Positions 1 to 7,868 of a stretch of 64,000 bases of DNA are shown piece after piece. The position numbers and the translations under genes are program-made. Numbering within the stretch: the first letter of the stretch is position 1; each line of letters starts with the position of its first letter. The stretch comes from Chryseobacterium salivictor. Its GTDB lineage: Bacteria > Bacteroidota > Bacteroidia > Flavobacteriales > Weeksellaceae. The stretch lies in assembly GCF_004359195.1 (NCBI RefSeq), contig NZ_CP037954.1, positions 2,914,001-2,978,000 on the forward strand, written 5' to 3'. The notes beneath the pieces are model-generated. The model ran no database searches. It saw only the letters and a program-made list of their open reading frames with translations, and was not told the origin of the DNA.

Positions 1-522
1 CTACTTACAAATTGCTTTTGCATCTCAGGGTGTGAGTACAATTCAATCTCATCTAAAATTAAATTTAGAAATTTATATTTGTTAATTGTTTCATTTTCGT
101 AAGTAGAATTCAGATTGGTTAAATGATACAGGATTGAATTAATGCTGTATATAAATTGTTTTTCCCCTGAACTAAGATATGAGAATAAACTTCCATTTTC
201 GAATACATAATCAATCTCAAAAATAGATGGTGGTAAATGAAAAATGTCTTCATTGGATTTTTTCACTTTATAGAATCTATCTAATTTGCCTTTGTTTTTT
301 ATACTACAAGAAATTTCATCAATTGTAAATCTTCCTTCTGAAATATTTAAAAATTTCTGATAAACTTCATTCTCAAATTCTGGAATTTTTAAATTATTAA
401 AAAATAGAAAATTTAGTGCCTGCTTTACTTTATATGTAATATGACTATTATCCTCTCTTAACATTTCAAAAAACTGATTATAGTCTTTTGAAAACCTATA
501 AGTTGAAAAGTTCTCGTCGTAG
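1..522 (-). pseudogene. AAA/ABC-type ATPase, C-terminal part, cut by IS insertion and by the window edge
   Basis: An open frame runs on the minus strand from the IS edge at 522 to the window start with no stop. Its translation contains an ABC signature (SYLSSGEKQF) followed by a Walker B/D-loop segment (LILDEIELYSHPEMQKQF), typical of the AAA_21/OLD-like ATPases found in defence and DNA-repair loci. The P-loop half is missing: the frame runs straight into the IS at 522, and the sequence beyond the IS (from 1784) is coding on the other strand and does not continue it. The gene is therefore broken here and probably non-functional, unless the remainder was moved elsewhere. The 3' end lies outside the window. 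The ATPase class is clear; the system it belonged to is not. Confidence 0.75.
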
Positions 523-538
523 TGTAATCTTCCCTTGT

Positions 539-1438
539 TTAGGCACACTCAAAAGTAGAGTTTTTTGATAATATTTTATTGTTGTCGTTGTTGAAATTTT
601 GTTGGAATGTGGGAAACTCATTTGCGCTATTTTGATTGAGTTTTCCATATTTCAATAAAAAATCCCGTGGTGTAAGGTATTGTAACGCACTATGCGGTCT
701 CTCATTATTGTACATCCACATCCATATTTCTGCATAATTTCTCATTTGTTTGATGTTCTCAAAGAGGTAAACACTTAAAAACTCTGTCCGGAATGTTCTG
801 TTAAATCTCTCAATCAATGAGTTTTGTGTAGGTTTCCCTAGTTGAATGAAGGCTAGTTCGATATTCTCTTTGTTGCAATAATCTTTCATTTTTTCTGCAA
901 TAAATTCCGGTCCGTTGTCCACTCTTATTTTTTCAGGTTTTCCCCGCCATTCAATTAATTGTTCCAATTGCGAGATTACTTTTGCAGAGGGCAAGCTGCT
1001 GTCAATAGTGATGTTTAAAATCTCTCTGTTAAAATCGTCAATGATATTAAGGGTTCTCACGCTTTTGCCATTTTCCAAACTGTCGTGCATAAAATCCATG
1101 CTCCAAGTAACGTTCGGATAGATGGGGCGAACCAGTGGTTGTTTTATCCGTGCTGGAAGCCGCTTTTTCCTTTTACTTCGCAAATTTAATCTCATCGACT
1201 TATAAATCCGATAAACCCTTTTGTGATTCCATCCAAAGCCTAAGTTTTTCAACCGATTGTGCATCATCCAAAAGCCCCACGTTTGATTAGAATCTGCAAG
1301 TAAAATAAGTTCTGCACGGATTTCATCATCTGAACTTTTAAATACCTGACGATAATAATAAACTGAACTTCTTAAACTGAACACTTTGCACGCCTTGCGC
1401 AAACTCATGTTATGGATTTCTTTCGAATAATCCACCAA
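539..1438 (-). CDS. IS3-family transposase OrfB (DDE integrase core)
   Basis: This is the catalytic half of the IS3-type transposase. The rve integrase core shows the DDE residues in VTWSMDFMHD, VDNGPEFI and NSLIERFNRTF. An N-terminal HTH_21-like stretch precedes it. The listed frame starts at a GTG and is probably expressed mainly as an OrfAB fusion by -1 slippage on the run of seven A followed by G near the end of OrfA. It differs from the copy at 19675-20574 by only two residues (Leu for Pro in FIQxGKPTQ, Ser for Thr near the C-terminus). The full-length frame has no stops, so the element looks active. Confidence 0.93.
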   Translation of the reverse strand: MVDYSKEIHNMSLRKACKVFSLRSSVYYYRQVFKSSDDEIRAELILLADSNQTWGFWMMHNRLKNLGFGWNHKRVYRIYKSMRLNLRSKRKKRLPARIKQPLVRPIYPNVTWSMDFMHDSLENGKSVRTLNIIDDFNREILNITIDSSLPSAKVISQLEQLIEWRGKPEKIRVDNGPEFIAEKMKDYCNKENIELAFIQLGKPTQNSLIERFNRTFRTEFLSVYLFENIKQMRNYAEIWMWMYNNERPHSALQYLTPRDFLLKYGKLNQNSANEFPTFQQNFNNDNNKILSKNSTFECA

Positions 1439-1458
1439 CTCACGCTTCTCACAAGGCG

Positions 1459-1725
1459 TTAGAGCTTTTTTTCGATCACATCTTTTAAGACGACAATCTC
1501 CAAAGTTTGCTCAGCTACGATCTTTTTATATTGCGAAAGTTGCTTTTCCATCTCTTTCATTTTTGAAAGTTGCTGAACATCCAATCCACCATATTTGCTC
1601 TTCCACTTGTAAAAGGTTGGCTGGCTAATTCCATGCTCCCGGCAAATCTCATTTACCGTTTTTCCCTGATTTTGTTCAGATAATATCTTGATGATCTGAA
1701 CTTCTGAAAATTTACTGTTTTTCAT
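1459..1725 (-). CDS. IS3-family transposase OrfA (HTH_Tnp_1)
   Basis: This 88-aa protein has an N-terminal helix-turn-helix (VNEICREHGISQPTFYKWKS) and a C-terminal leucine-zipper-like coiled coil (residues about 55-88), the usual OrfA layout that recognises the IS ends. It is identical to the OrfA at 19388-19654. The last codons before the stop contain A AAA AAG, the classic -1 slippery heptamer of IS3-family elements. Slippage there continues as EKKALTPCEKRELVDYSK into OrfB and yields the OrfAB transposase. Confidence 0.93.
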   Translation of the reverse strand: MKNSKFSEVQIIKILSEQNQGKTVNEICREHGISQPTFYKWKSKYGGLDVQQLSKMKEMEKQLSQYKKIVAEQTLEIVVLKDVIEKKL

Positions 1726-1783
1726 AGTCTTTCAAATTTAAAAACTATATTTTTAAATGATCCTATTTTTGGGGAAGATTACA

Positions 1784-2010
1784 AACACTCTGATCACTTG
1801 CTGGAACTTATCATAAAAAGTAAAGTTTCTTATTCTGATAAGTACCGATCGTATTTACATTCATTTACAGGTTTAGAATTTAACGATTCAGAAATTGATC
1901 GAATGATTCTAGGCAACTATTCTGAGGAAAAAGATATCCATAAGAGACCATTAGCTAAGATGTATCAGGACATAGGATTATCCTTAGGATTAATTAAGAG
2001 GTCAAAGTAA
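1784..2010 (+). pseudogene. 3' fragment of a plus-strand gene truncated by the IS
   Basis: A plus-strand frame is open from the IS edge to a stop at 2008-2010, giving about 74 residues (starting HSDHLLELIIKSKV). An in-frame TTG at 1798 could serve as a start, but the frame also reads back into the IS end. It therefore looks like the tail of a longer protein whose 5' part was lost. No family was recognised; it is charged and soluble. It ends 34 bp before the DUF4209 gene on the same strand, so the two were probably one operon before the IS event. Confidence 0.5.
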
Positions 2011-2044
2011 CGCTATCTCTATGAAAATCTAAAGAAAATATAAA

Positions 2045-3652
2045 ATGTCAGCACTATTTAAAATCCCAGATACCTTATATTTACAAGAGTTACGAAGTGA
2101 GCTGTATAAAGCATCAAAAATGTACAGCGAAGACCTTGAAATTAAAAATCTACTAGAATTAGCAAGATGTGAACTTTCCGATGAGCCATTACTCAGGCTT
2201 TCTAAAAGTGTGGGCTTTATAACGCCTGTAGTGGAGACTGAAAATATGGAAATGTTAGCAAGATTAAATGACTTAAAGTTTATTTCAGGAGATCAGGATA
2301 AAATACCGAGTATTAAGATTGCTGTGTCACTTTACCAGCAGCTGTTTGATGAAACAAAAGAATTAAAATTCTTTCTGCGTTCAATAGAACTGGCTCGCAA
2401 GGTCAAAAATTTATTTATTAATGTCTTAGATGACTATGAGAGAAAAGCATTGTATATTTTTGAAAATCTTGAAACTCCTTATTACAGGAGTTTACTAATT
2501 AGTTCCTGCGACTTCCTTCTTCATGAAAATTCTAAACAAATATTGATCGAAAAATCGATTAATTTTTTAAGCAATGAGTATGCTAAGAACGAATATAGTT
2601 CAGCACAACATTATATTACAATTTTAAATAAGTTGAAGTATTATGGTAATAACGAAGTGAAAATACAACATGCTTTATGCTTAGAAAAAGAAGGGGATTT
2701 TCTCACTTCGCAGAAAAAACCAAAAACATATTATCCTACAATTTTACAAGCTTACACTAATGCTTTGAGAGAACTCAAAAGTTTGCCAAACAATGATTTT
2801 TTTAGAGATAGGCTTAACAACAAGATTAAATATGAGCAGGCAGAACAATATAATGTTCTAAAAAATTCAATTATTAATATCAAGTCAGAATTTGACATCT
2901 CCAAAATGATGAAAGATTTAAATATTACTGATTTCCAAACCGGCTTAAGCATCCTTCTGCAAATTCCTATTATTGAAGAGAAAATAATCAATACAGCTTT
3001 TGAACAGAAAGGAAAATCAGTATTTGGTCAATTTCCCGGTAATTATACTCACATATCTCATAAAGGTACAGTGAGTGGTATTACTGACGAAAAAGATTAT
3101 TATAATAATGTTTTGAGAGATCACTATAGAAAAGTGAACATAGGTTTGATTCTTGAAATAAAATCTACTATGGATACTTATGAGAAACTATCAAAAGAAT
3201 CAATATCGGAATTGATTCGGACAACAAATAGCTTATTCATTCCTAAAGAGAGAGAAGAATTCTTTATTGAAGGAATTTATAATGGTTTTGAAAATAATTT
3301 TATAGTATCATCTCATCTTTTAATACCTCAAATCGAGAATAGCCTTAAGAACATCGTTGAAGTCAATGGTAGAAATACTATACGTCTCGCTGATGATATT
3401 CAAAATGATAATACACTTGGTGCGATTTTAAATCCAGAAAATAGAAATAAGATGTTGAATGGAATATGTAATGAGGATCTTCAAATAGAACTTCAAAGCT
3501 TTCTTATAGATGGTAGTAGTACAAATTTCCGTAATAGAATTTGTCATGGCTTAGTTAGCCCATCCGAAACTAACCTTTACGGAATTTACTTGTGGTGGAT
3601 TACACTTAAAATGATTTTCAATACAAAAGAACTTTTTACAATACCAGAATAA
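2045..3652 (+). CDS. DUF4209 domain protein with HEPN-like RNxxxHG motif
   Basis: This 535-aa protein has a long alpha-helical N-terminal and central part and a C-terminal domain with the sequence NFRNRICHGL (about residue 498). That matches the conserved RNxxxHG signature of DUF4209, and also an Rx4H motif as in HEPN ribonucleases. No signal peptide or membrane segment is seen, so it is probably cytoplasmic. The start ATG at 2045 follows the truncated gene by 34 bp. DUF4209 proteins occur often in defence islands, and the neighbours here (broken ATPase, AbiE) fit that. RNase activity is an inference from the motif only; no partner is left intact beside it. Confidence 0.65.
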   Translation: MSALFKIPDTLYLQELRSELYKASKMYSEDLEIKNLLELARCELSDEPLLRLSKSVGFITPVVETENMEMLARLNDLKFISGDQDKIPSIKIAVSLYQQLFDETKELKFFLRSIELARKVKNLFINVLDDYERKALYIFENLETPYYRSLLISSCDFLLHENSKQILIEKSINFLSNEYAKNEYSSAQHYITILNKLKYYGNNEVKIQHALCLEKEGDFLTSQKKPKTYYPTILQAYTNALRELKSLPNNDFFRDRLNNKIKYEQAEQYNVLKNSIINIKSEFDISKMMKDLNITDFQTGLSILLQIPIIEEKIINTAFEQKGKSVFGQFPGNYTHISHKGTVSGITDEKDYYNNVLRDHYRKVNIGLILEIKSTMDTYEKLSKESISELIRTTNSLFIPKEREEFFIEGIYNGFENNFIVSSHLLIPQIENSLKNIVEVNGRNTIRLADDIQNDNTLGAILNPENRNKMLNGICNEDLQIELQSFLIDGSSTNFRNRICHGLVSPSETNLYGIYLWWITLKMIFNTKELFTIPE

Positions 3653-3687
3653 ATACATTTGCAAAACCAAGAATTAATATAATTTGG

Positions 3688-3909
3688 TTAGTCAATTTGT
3701 TTGTCAAATGCATTTTTCACTGGTGTCAACGTAAAATCCTTGACAGTGACATCGTAGGAATGTTCACCGCCGGGGAGAAAGGTCTTGAAATTTGTCAGAT
3801 CTGATACTATTATTTTTTGCCGAACAGGAACAGTAGGCTTTTCATTCTTAGCACAGCTTGTGTAAAAACTTAGCAGGATCAAACCGTAAAAGATATTTTT
3901 TATATCCAT
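3688..3909 (-). CDS. small lipoprotein of unknown function
   Basis: A 73-aa protein starting MDIKNIFYGLILLSFYTSC: a short hydrophobic signal ending in a lipobox-like TSC, followed by about 54 hydrophilic residues with no recognised domain. The frame extends upstream to 3993, but that part lies antisense-free inside abiEii and lacks a signal, so the ATG at 3909 is preferred. It starts 27 bp after the AbiEii stop on the same strand, so it may be co-transcribed. A 16-bp AT repeat sits in that gap. The length is below that of typical lipoproteins, so a C-terminal truncation is possible. Confidence 0.5.
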   Translation of the reverse strand: MDIKNIFYGLILLSFYTSCAKNEKPTVPVRQKIIVSDLTNFKTFLPGGEHSYDVTVKDFTLTPVKNAFDKQID

Positions 3910-3912
3910 TGA

Positions 3913-3928
3913 ATATATATATATATAT
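3913..3928. repeat. (AT)8 simple repeat between abiEii and the small lipoprotein gene
   Basis: An uninterrupted run of eight AT dinucleotides lies immediately upstream of the ATG at 3909 and just after the AbiEii stop. Its place in the translation-initiation region means a change in repeat number would alter spacing, but no direct evidence of phase variation can be read from one sequence. Confidence 0.8.
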
Positions 3929-3935
3929 CGATTTG

Positions 3936-4793
3936 TTAGCGTTGGTGAAATTTCAGGTTCTTGATGAGATCCAAAAAGTATTGCTCTCCCCATAGATCAA
4001 GTACGGATGAGTCGGGAATGAACCGAACCACATCTTCCTTAACGCTGGCAAAATTCACCGATTTAATCTTCTCTTCTAAAAGCTGAATGACCTGCACCCC
4101 ATTGATGGTTTCACCCTGCCAGTCACCAGTATCCTGAGCACGCAGCAAAAAGTGGTCGAGATCCAACGGAGTTCCTTTTTTGATATACCACTCCAAGTCA
4201 TACCAGTCCCTCCCCTTTACCCTTTTGATCCATTTCCGGAATAATAAAGCGTGCATCTTACCAGCAAACAGACTGGGCATTTTAAAACATTTTACATAAA
4301 ATGAAAAGGGTCGCAACAACAATTTCTCTTCAGTTTCAAAACCTAAAGGCGGCTTGCGGTCTACTTCGATCTTAATCTTTACATTGGGAAGAATCCCTAC
4401 ACCCATCTGTGGTACAACGTCTTCCAAAACAAGCTCTTTCCACACCGTGCCTGATTTTAAAAATGCAGACTCTACATTGGATGCGGTAGATTTCTTTTTC
4501 TCCTGGATGCTGACACTGATTCCCAAAGCCTCAAATTCTTTGACGACCGCTTCAAAGTAAGGTTCAAGGGAGAACTTATCGTCAGGCTCCAATAGTGAAA
4601 AATCAAGGTCTTCAGAAAATCGATCCAAATTGTAGAAAATGCGGAGTGCAGTACCACCATAGAAAGCGGCCTTTTCAAAAAAACCGGCACGTTGAAGACC
4701 TGCCAAGGCAATCTCCTGCATAATTTCCCGCAGTGCATCGTACACATCCTGCTTGTTTTTGGGATTGTATTCCTGTAGCCATTCTTTGATCAT
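3936..4793 (-). CDS. abiEii: AbiEii/AbiGii-family nucleotidyltransferase toxin
   Basis: A 285-aa type IV toxin of the nucleotidyltransferase fold. The GG-T motif and paired acidic residues are visible in FYGGTALRIF...FSEDLDFSLL (about residues 44-67). A further conserved segment, VKIKIEVDRKPP, lies near residue 140, and the C-terminal helical part contains KGRDWYDLEWY. These enzymes modify tRNA or use NTPs to stop growth, for example on phage infection. Its ATG overlaps the stop of the upstream antitoxin gene by four bases (ATGA), giving the standard translationally coupled AbiEi-AbiEii order. Length and motifs are full, so it is probably active. Confidence 0.9.
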   Translation of the reverse strand: MIKEWLQEYNPKNKQDVYDALREIMQEIALAGLQRAGFFEKAAFYGGTALRIFYNLDRFSEDLDFSLLEPDDKFSLEPYFEAVVKEFEALGISVSIQEKKKSTASNVESAFLKSGTVWKELVLEDVVPQMGVGILPNVKIKIEVDRKPPLGFETEEKLLLRPFSFYVKCFKMPSLFAGKMHALLFRKWIKRVKGRDWYDLEWYIKKGTPLDLDHFLLRAQDTGDWQGETINGVQVIQLLEEKIKSVNFASVKEDVVRFIPDSSVLDLWGEQYFLDLIKNLKFHQR

Positions 4794-5431
4794 AAGGTTT
4801 TAAGTGTTTTTGTTAACATCTCTAAACTTGATTTTTTTGGTGCATCTTGGATCCATGAGTCAATCGTATCTGAGTTTAGCTTGAGGAGCATATTTTCGTC
4901 GATGCGCATATCTTCGGTCAGAAATGTGATGACTTGGTTAATACTGCGCAGTAATATTCCCGAGGTCGTCACGATCTTATCACAGATGGCCTTTTCCGGA
5001 GACGCCATAAGCACAGCTTGTTTCTTTGTGAGACTCACACGGTCAATGCCCATCGAATAATATGGCAGAGGCAGATGATGGTAGCTGAAACGGCCTATCT
5101 CGGTATTGTAGGTTTTGGTCGTTTTTGTCGTTGCGGAAGTAACCTCATATACGCGTTCCGGAATAAATCCCCAATGTGAAAGTGCGGCTTCCAATGAGAC
5201 ATAGCTTGGTCCTCTAAGGTGATTGGCCACCAGAAATAATTCAGGGGATACAAGATCAAGTTTTGATCCCGGCACATATAGTCCTTTCTTTACTGTTCTA
5301 AGATATCCAGCTTTTACCATCTCCGAGATCTTGTCGTTCGGACGTTTGTAATCTGACAGCAGGGAAAGCATGACCTGTCTTGTCAAAGGTTCCTCTGAAA
5401 AGTTTTTGATAAGATTGGACACTGCTAACAT
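4790..5431 (-). CDS. abiEi: AbiEi-type antitoxin / transcriptional autorepressor
   Basis: A 213-aa protein with an N-terminal winged-helix region (residues about 1-55, ending in the wing-like VKKGLYVPGSKLD) and the AbiEi C-terminal region (LVANHLRGPSYVSLEAAL, then KAICDKIV). AbiEi proteins both antagonise AbiEii and repress their own promoter by binding inverted repeats. A perfect 8-bp-arm palindrome lies 21 bp upstream of this start at 5452-5470. Translational coupling to abiEii through an ATGA overlap supports joint expression. Confidence 0.88.
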   Translation of the reverse strand: MLAVSNLIKNFSEEPLTRQVMLSLLSDYKRPNDKISEMVKAGYLRTVKKGLYVPGSKLDLVSPELFLVANHLRGPSYVSLEAALSHWGFIPERVYEVTSATTKTTKTYNTEIGRFSYHHLPLPYYSMGIDRVSLTKKQAVLMASPEKAICDKIVTTSGILLRSINQVITFLTEDMRIDENMLLKLNSDTIDSWIQDAPKKSSLEMLTKTLKTL

Positions 5432-5451
5432 TTGTAAATATTTAATACAAT

Positions 5452-5470
5452 AATCGGAATTTTTCCGATT
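5452..5470. promoter_or_regulatory. palindrome upstream of abiEi, candidate AbiEi operator
   Basis: AATCGGAATTTTTCCGATT is a perfect inverted repeat (8-bp arms, 3-bp spacer) just upstream of the abiEi ATG. It is in the expected place for negative autoregulation by the AbiEi winged helix. A half-site-like ATTCCGAT recurs at about 5508-5515. The binding role is inferred. Confidence 0.6.
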
Positions 5471-5575
5471 ATATGCAAATATTTTTACATTATTGGAGTT
5501 CTTTTAAAATTCCGATGCATTTTTTACCATTTTCCAAAGCCTTGCTTTTTAGCTTAGTGTACCATCCTTATTAAC

Positions 5576-5809
5576 TTATTGCCCTATAAACTCCTCCAAT
5601 AGAATTTCTACAGAAGAGCGTTTACGATCTTTATACAGAAACCATGAGATATTAACGATCTGGAGATAATCACTTTTTGCTCCCAGCTTCTTAAATTCTT
5701 TCTCAGTTAAAAGTTCTGTGGTTGAAATGCATTCTCCTGTACGCGGAAAAAATGGGAGATTCCATTTGATTTTTACGTTTCCGTGTTGATAACATAAATG
5801 TACTTTCAT
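5576..5809 (-). CDS. small hypothetical protein
   Basis: A 77-aa frame starting MKVHLCYQHGNVKIKW; an AGAAG stretch lies about 10 bases upstream of this ATG, favouring 5809 over an in-frame ATG at 5833. It is basic at the N-terminus, without signal peptide or membrane segment, and has a helix-rich C-terminus. No family was recognised. It sits alone between the AbiE locus and the integrase, as small accessory proteins of integrative elements often do. Confidence 0.45.
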   Translation of the reverse strand: MKVHLCYQHGNVKIKWNLPFFPRTGECISTTELLTEKEFKKLGAKSDYLQIVNISWFLYKDRKRSSVEILLEEFIGQ

Positions 5810-5833
5810 ATTTTTTTTACTTCTAAGATACAT

Positions 5834-6161
5834 ATTTCAGAATAAATTTTTACAATGAAAATATAAATTTTGGATCTCGAACCAAAATTAGTCCAATAAG
5901 CGGAATATAATCATATTATAAACAGATTCTTCTTTTAAAGCTTTTAAACCTCAACTTTCCTCAAAAATGGAAACAACACATTCAATCCACGATCTAAATA
6001 CGCAACAAACAAAAGTGCATTTTGAAGCACTTTACTATTACTTATATTAAAATATTTATCATTACTATTATTACTGGTCATCTGGACATTGTGCTGGCAT
6101 TTGGGACATTTTAGCTCAGGGGTATTTTTTGAATACTTTCTTTTTATAAAAAACCTAATTA
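5834..6161. other. intergenic region with no gene found
   Basis: AT-rich non-coding stretch between the small gene and the integrase gene. A 7-bp hairpin (AAAGTGC/GCACTTT at 6012-6033) is the only structure seen, and it lacks a clear U-tract. No promoter could be assigned. Confidence 0.5.
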
Positions 6162-7412
6162 CTAACCAACTACTTGAGAGTTTGCTGCCACATTCTTTCT
6201 ATCAACAAATTTTTGTTTCAATAACATCATGTCTTCGCTTACTTTTTTATCCAGAATTTTAGCATAATGCTGGGTAGTTTTAATACTTTTGTGACCCAGC
6301 ATTTTACTTACACTTTCAATAGAAACCCCATTAGACAAAGTAATAGTCGTTGCAAAAGTATGACGGGCAATATGATAAGTTAATTCTTTATTAATACCAC
6401 ATAAATCTGCTATCTCTTTCAAATAAGCGTTCATTTTTTGATTACTAAGAATAGGGAGTAGCTTTCCATTATTCACACATACAGGATGATTTTTATATTT
6501 TTCAATGATTTTTTCAGTTTGAGAAAGCAAAGGAATATTAGAGATCGTTTTAGTTTTCTGACGTTTGGTATAAATCCATTGAGATCCATCTAGTCCCAAA
6601 TTGATATTGTGATAGGTGAGTTCTTTAGTATCAATATATGCTAATCCAGTGAAACAGCTGAAGAGGAAAATATCTCTTACCAATGACAATCTTTCATTTT
6701 TAAAATCTTTAGTAAAAAGCACCTCTATTTCCTTTTCATTGAGAAACATTCTTGTTACTTCATCATACTTGGATTGATAATTCATAAAAGGATCTCTTTC
6801 CATCCATCCATTTGCAAGACAAATATGAATAATCTTTCCTAAATTTTTGATATACTTAACAGCAGAATTATTGTTACAGGATTTTTCGGTTCTTAAAAAC
6901 AGTTCAAAATCATTCAGAAAAGCGTAATCTATTTTCTTAATATCAATGTCTGAAATATTATACTTCCATTTCAAAAACTCTTTGGTGTGCTTTAGAGTGG
7001 TTTTATAGCGGGTTAATGTTCCAGGAGCGAACTCCTTCCCTACCAACTTTTCCATTCGGTCATTATGATCCTGAAAAACCGGAACAAGTGTTCTTGAAAG
7101 TTCACCTCTACCCAATAGCTTATTTTTAAGCGCTTCACAAGTCACTGTTTCTTTATCCCTCATCAATTCATGATAAGTATCGTAAACTTTTTGCTCAAAT
7201 GTTTTTAAATAAAAATTAAGCGATTTGCTTTCTTCTGAAGAACCACTCACCTTCTGCATCGCAGAATTCCATTTCAAAGGATTTACAGTACGTTTTGTGC
7301 TGATTTCGGATATTTTACCGTCAATCGTAATTCGCAAATAAATAGGAGCTTCTCCCGCAGAATTGACTTTAGCTTTTTTTACATAGAAAAGTAAATTGAA
7401 TGTCTTGTTCAT
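6162..7412 (-). CDS. int: tyrosine recombinase / integrase of a Bacteroidota integrative element
   Basis: A 416-aa site-specific recombinase. The N-terminal part (about 1-90) is the Arm-DNA-binding domain (LFYVKKAKVNSAGEAPIYLR); a SAM-like core-binding domain follows (about 105-200), then the catalytic domain. HIARHTFAT supplies the His and second Arg, LGHKSIKTTQHYAKI the second His and nucleophilic Tyr. The box where most relatives have the first Arg (TGLRxxD) reads FTGLAYIDTKEL, so that Arg is missing, as known for IntDOT of CTnDOT. It starts about 250 bp from tRNA-Asp, which is a common attachment site. It probably mobilises DNA at lower coordinates, including AbiE. Confidence 0.92.
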   Translation of the reverse strand: MNKTFNLLFYVKKAKVNSAGEAPIYLRITIDGKISEISTKRTVNPLKWNSAMQKVSGSSEESKSLNFYLKTFEQKVYDTYHELMRDKETVTCEALKNKLLGRGELSRTLVPVFQDHNDRMEKLVGKEFAPGTLTRYKTTLKHTKEFLKWKYNISDIDIKKIDYAFLNDFELFLRTEKSCNNNSAVKYIKNLGKIIHICLANGWMERDPFMNYQSKYDEVTRMFLNEKEIEVLFTKDFKNERLSLVRDIFLFSCFTGLAYIDTKELTYHNINLGLDGSQWIYTKRQKTKTISNIPLLSQTEKIIEKYKNHPVCVNNGKLLPILSNQKMNAYLKEIADLCGINKELTYHIARHTFATTITLSNGVSIESVSKMLGHKSIKTTQHYAKILDKKVSEDMMLLKQKFVDRKNVAANSQVVG

Positions 7413-7510
7413 TTTGATAGGTTTTAAGATTTAAAATTAACTTTAGTAAAACCTAAGCACAAGATGTTCAGTTGCTGAACTACCTCCTGAACACGCTTTA
7501 TCTGATTTCC

Positions 7511-7558
7511 AGTGACCTATTTTAACCTGTTTGTACAGGTCACTGAATAGGTCACTTT
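7511..7558. repeat. cluster of AGGTCACT repeats in the integrase upstream region
   Basis: AGTGACCT at 7511-7518 is inverted relative to AGGTCACT at 7537-7544 and 7549-7556. The palindrome ACCTGT-TTGT-ACAGGT (7525-7540) overlaps them. The 22-bp unit 7537-7558 recurs exactly at 7869-7890 on the other side of the tRNA. Such clustered direct and inverted repeats next to att cores are typical arm-type integrase or excisionase binding sites. Confidence 0.6.
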
Positions 7559-7601
7559 CAGATTGTGCTTTTTTAACTCTTTTTGAACAACCATAAAACA
7601 A

Positions 7602-7635
7602 AAAAAGCTTTAAAACATACGTTTTAAAGCTTTTT
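7602..7635 (-). terminator. rho-independent terminator downstream of tRNA-Asp
   Basis: Perfect 15-bp stem (7602-7616 with 7621-7635), 4-base loop, with a T-rich tract following on the minus strand. It lies 24 bp beyond the 3' end of the tRNA and probably ends its transcript before the integrase region. The AT-rich stem could also work in the other direction. Confidence 0.8.
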
Positions 7636-7657
7636 GTACTACTTTGATAATGTAGTT

Positions 7658-7674
7658 GCGATCCGGACGGGATT
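7658..7674. repeat. att core copy 1 (3' end of tRNA-Asp)
   Basis: GCGATCCGGACGGGATT occurs here, inside the tRNA 3' end, and again at 7795-7811 in the same orientation. Tyrosine integrases commonly use tRNA 3' ends as attB and regenerate them on integration. Confidence 0.6.
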
Positions 7675-7732
7675 CGAACCCGCGACCTCCGCCGTGACAG
7701 GGCGGCATTCTAACCAGCTGAACTACCGGATC
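7659..7732 (-). tRNA. tRNA-Asp (GTC)
   Basis: The minus strand folds into a standard cloverleaf. The 7-bp acceptor stem pairs 7726-7732 with 7660-7666, the D-arm contains AGTTCAGCTGGTTAGAA, the anticodon loop CTGTCAC gives GTC, and the T-arm is GCGGGTTCGAATCCCGT. The discriminator base is G, as expected for Asp. CCA is not encoded. The 3' half is the presumed attachment core for an integrative element. Confidence 0.95.
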
Positions 7733-7794
7733 ATTTTTTAAAGTAATGATAAACTTTTATTAAAATTTTTATAAATAAAATGTATTTATAAAAA

Positions 7795-7811
7795 GCGATC
7801 CGGACGGGATT
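7795..7811. repeat. att core copy 2 (detached tRNA-Asp 3' end)
   Basis: A 17-bp exact copy of the tRNA 3' end, with no tRNA body attached: the sequence to the right diverges at once (TGTACTTT instead of CGAACCC). That is what the far end of an element integrated in another tRNA-Asp gene would look like. The element would then occupy higher coordinates. Confidence 0.6.
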
Positions 7812-7868
7812 TGTACTTTTTTAGAAAAAACCCTTATCCATAAGCTTTATGCTGTTCTCTTGTTTAAT

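Larger units (their letters stand above)
523..1783 (-). mobile_element. IS3-family insertion sequence, copy 1 (complete, 1261 bp)
   Basis: The ends are imperfect inverted repeats starting TGTAATCTTCCC at 523 and ending GGGAAGATTACA at 1783. Inside are two overlapping transposase frames on the minus strand. It is almost identical to the second copy at 19330-20590, which lies in the opposite orientation. The flanking bases differ (GTAG at 519-522, AACA at 1784-1787), so there is no target-site duplication. This suggests that recombination with another copy, or an adjacent deletion, joined unrelated flanks here. It interrupts an ATPase gene on one side and a plus-strand gene on the other. Confidence 0.93.

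Noticed and set aside
1784..2010. Continuation of the ATPase gene on the far side of IS copy 1
   Set aside because: The only coding-like frame there is on the plus strand, whereas the ATPase is on the minus strand, and the translation has no P-loop.
6012..6033. Hairpin AAAGTGC/GCACTTT as a terminator
   Set aside because: Only seven base pairs and no U-tract; too weak to call.
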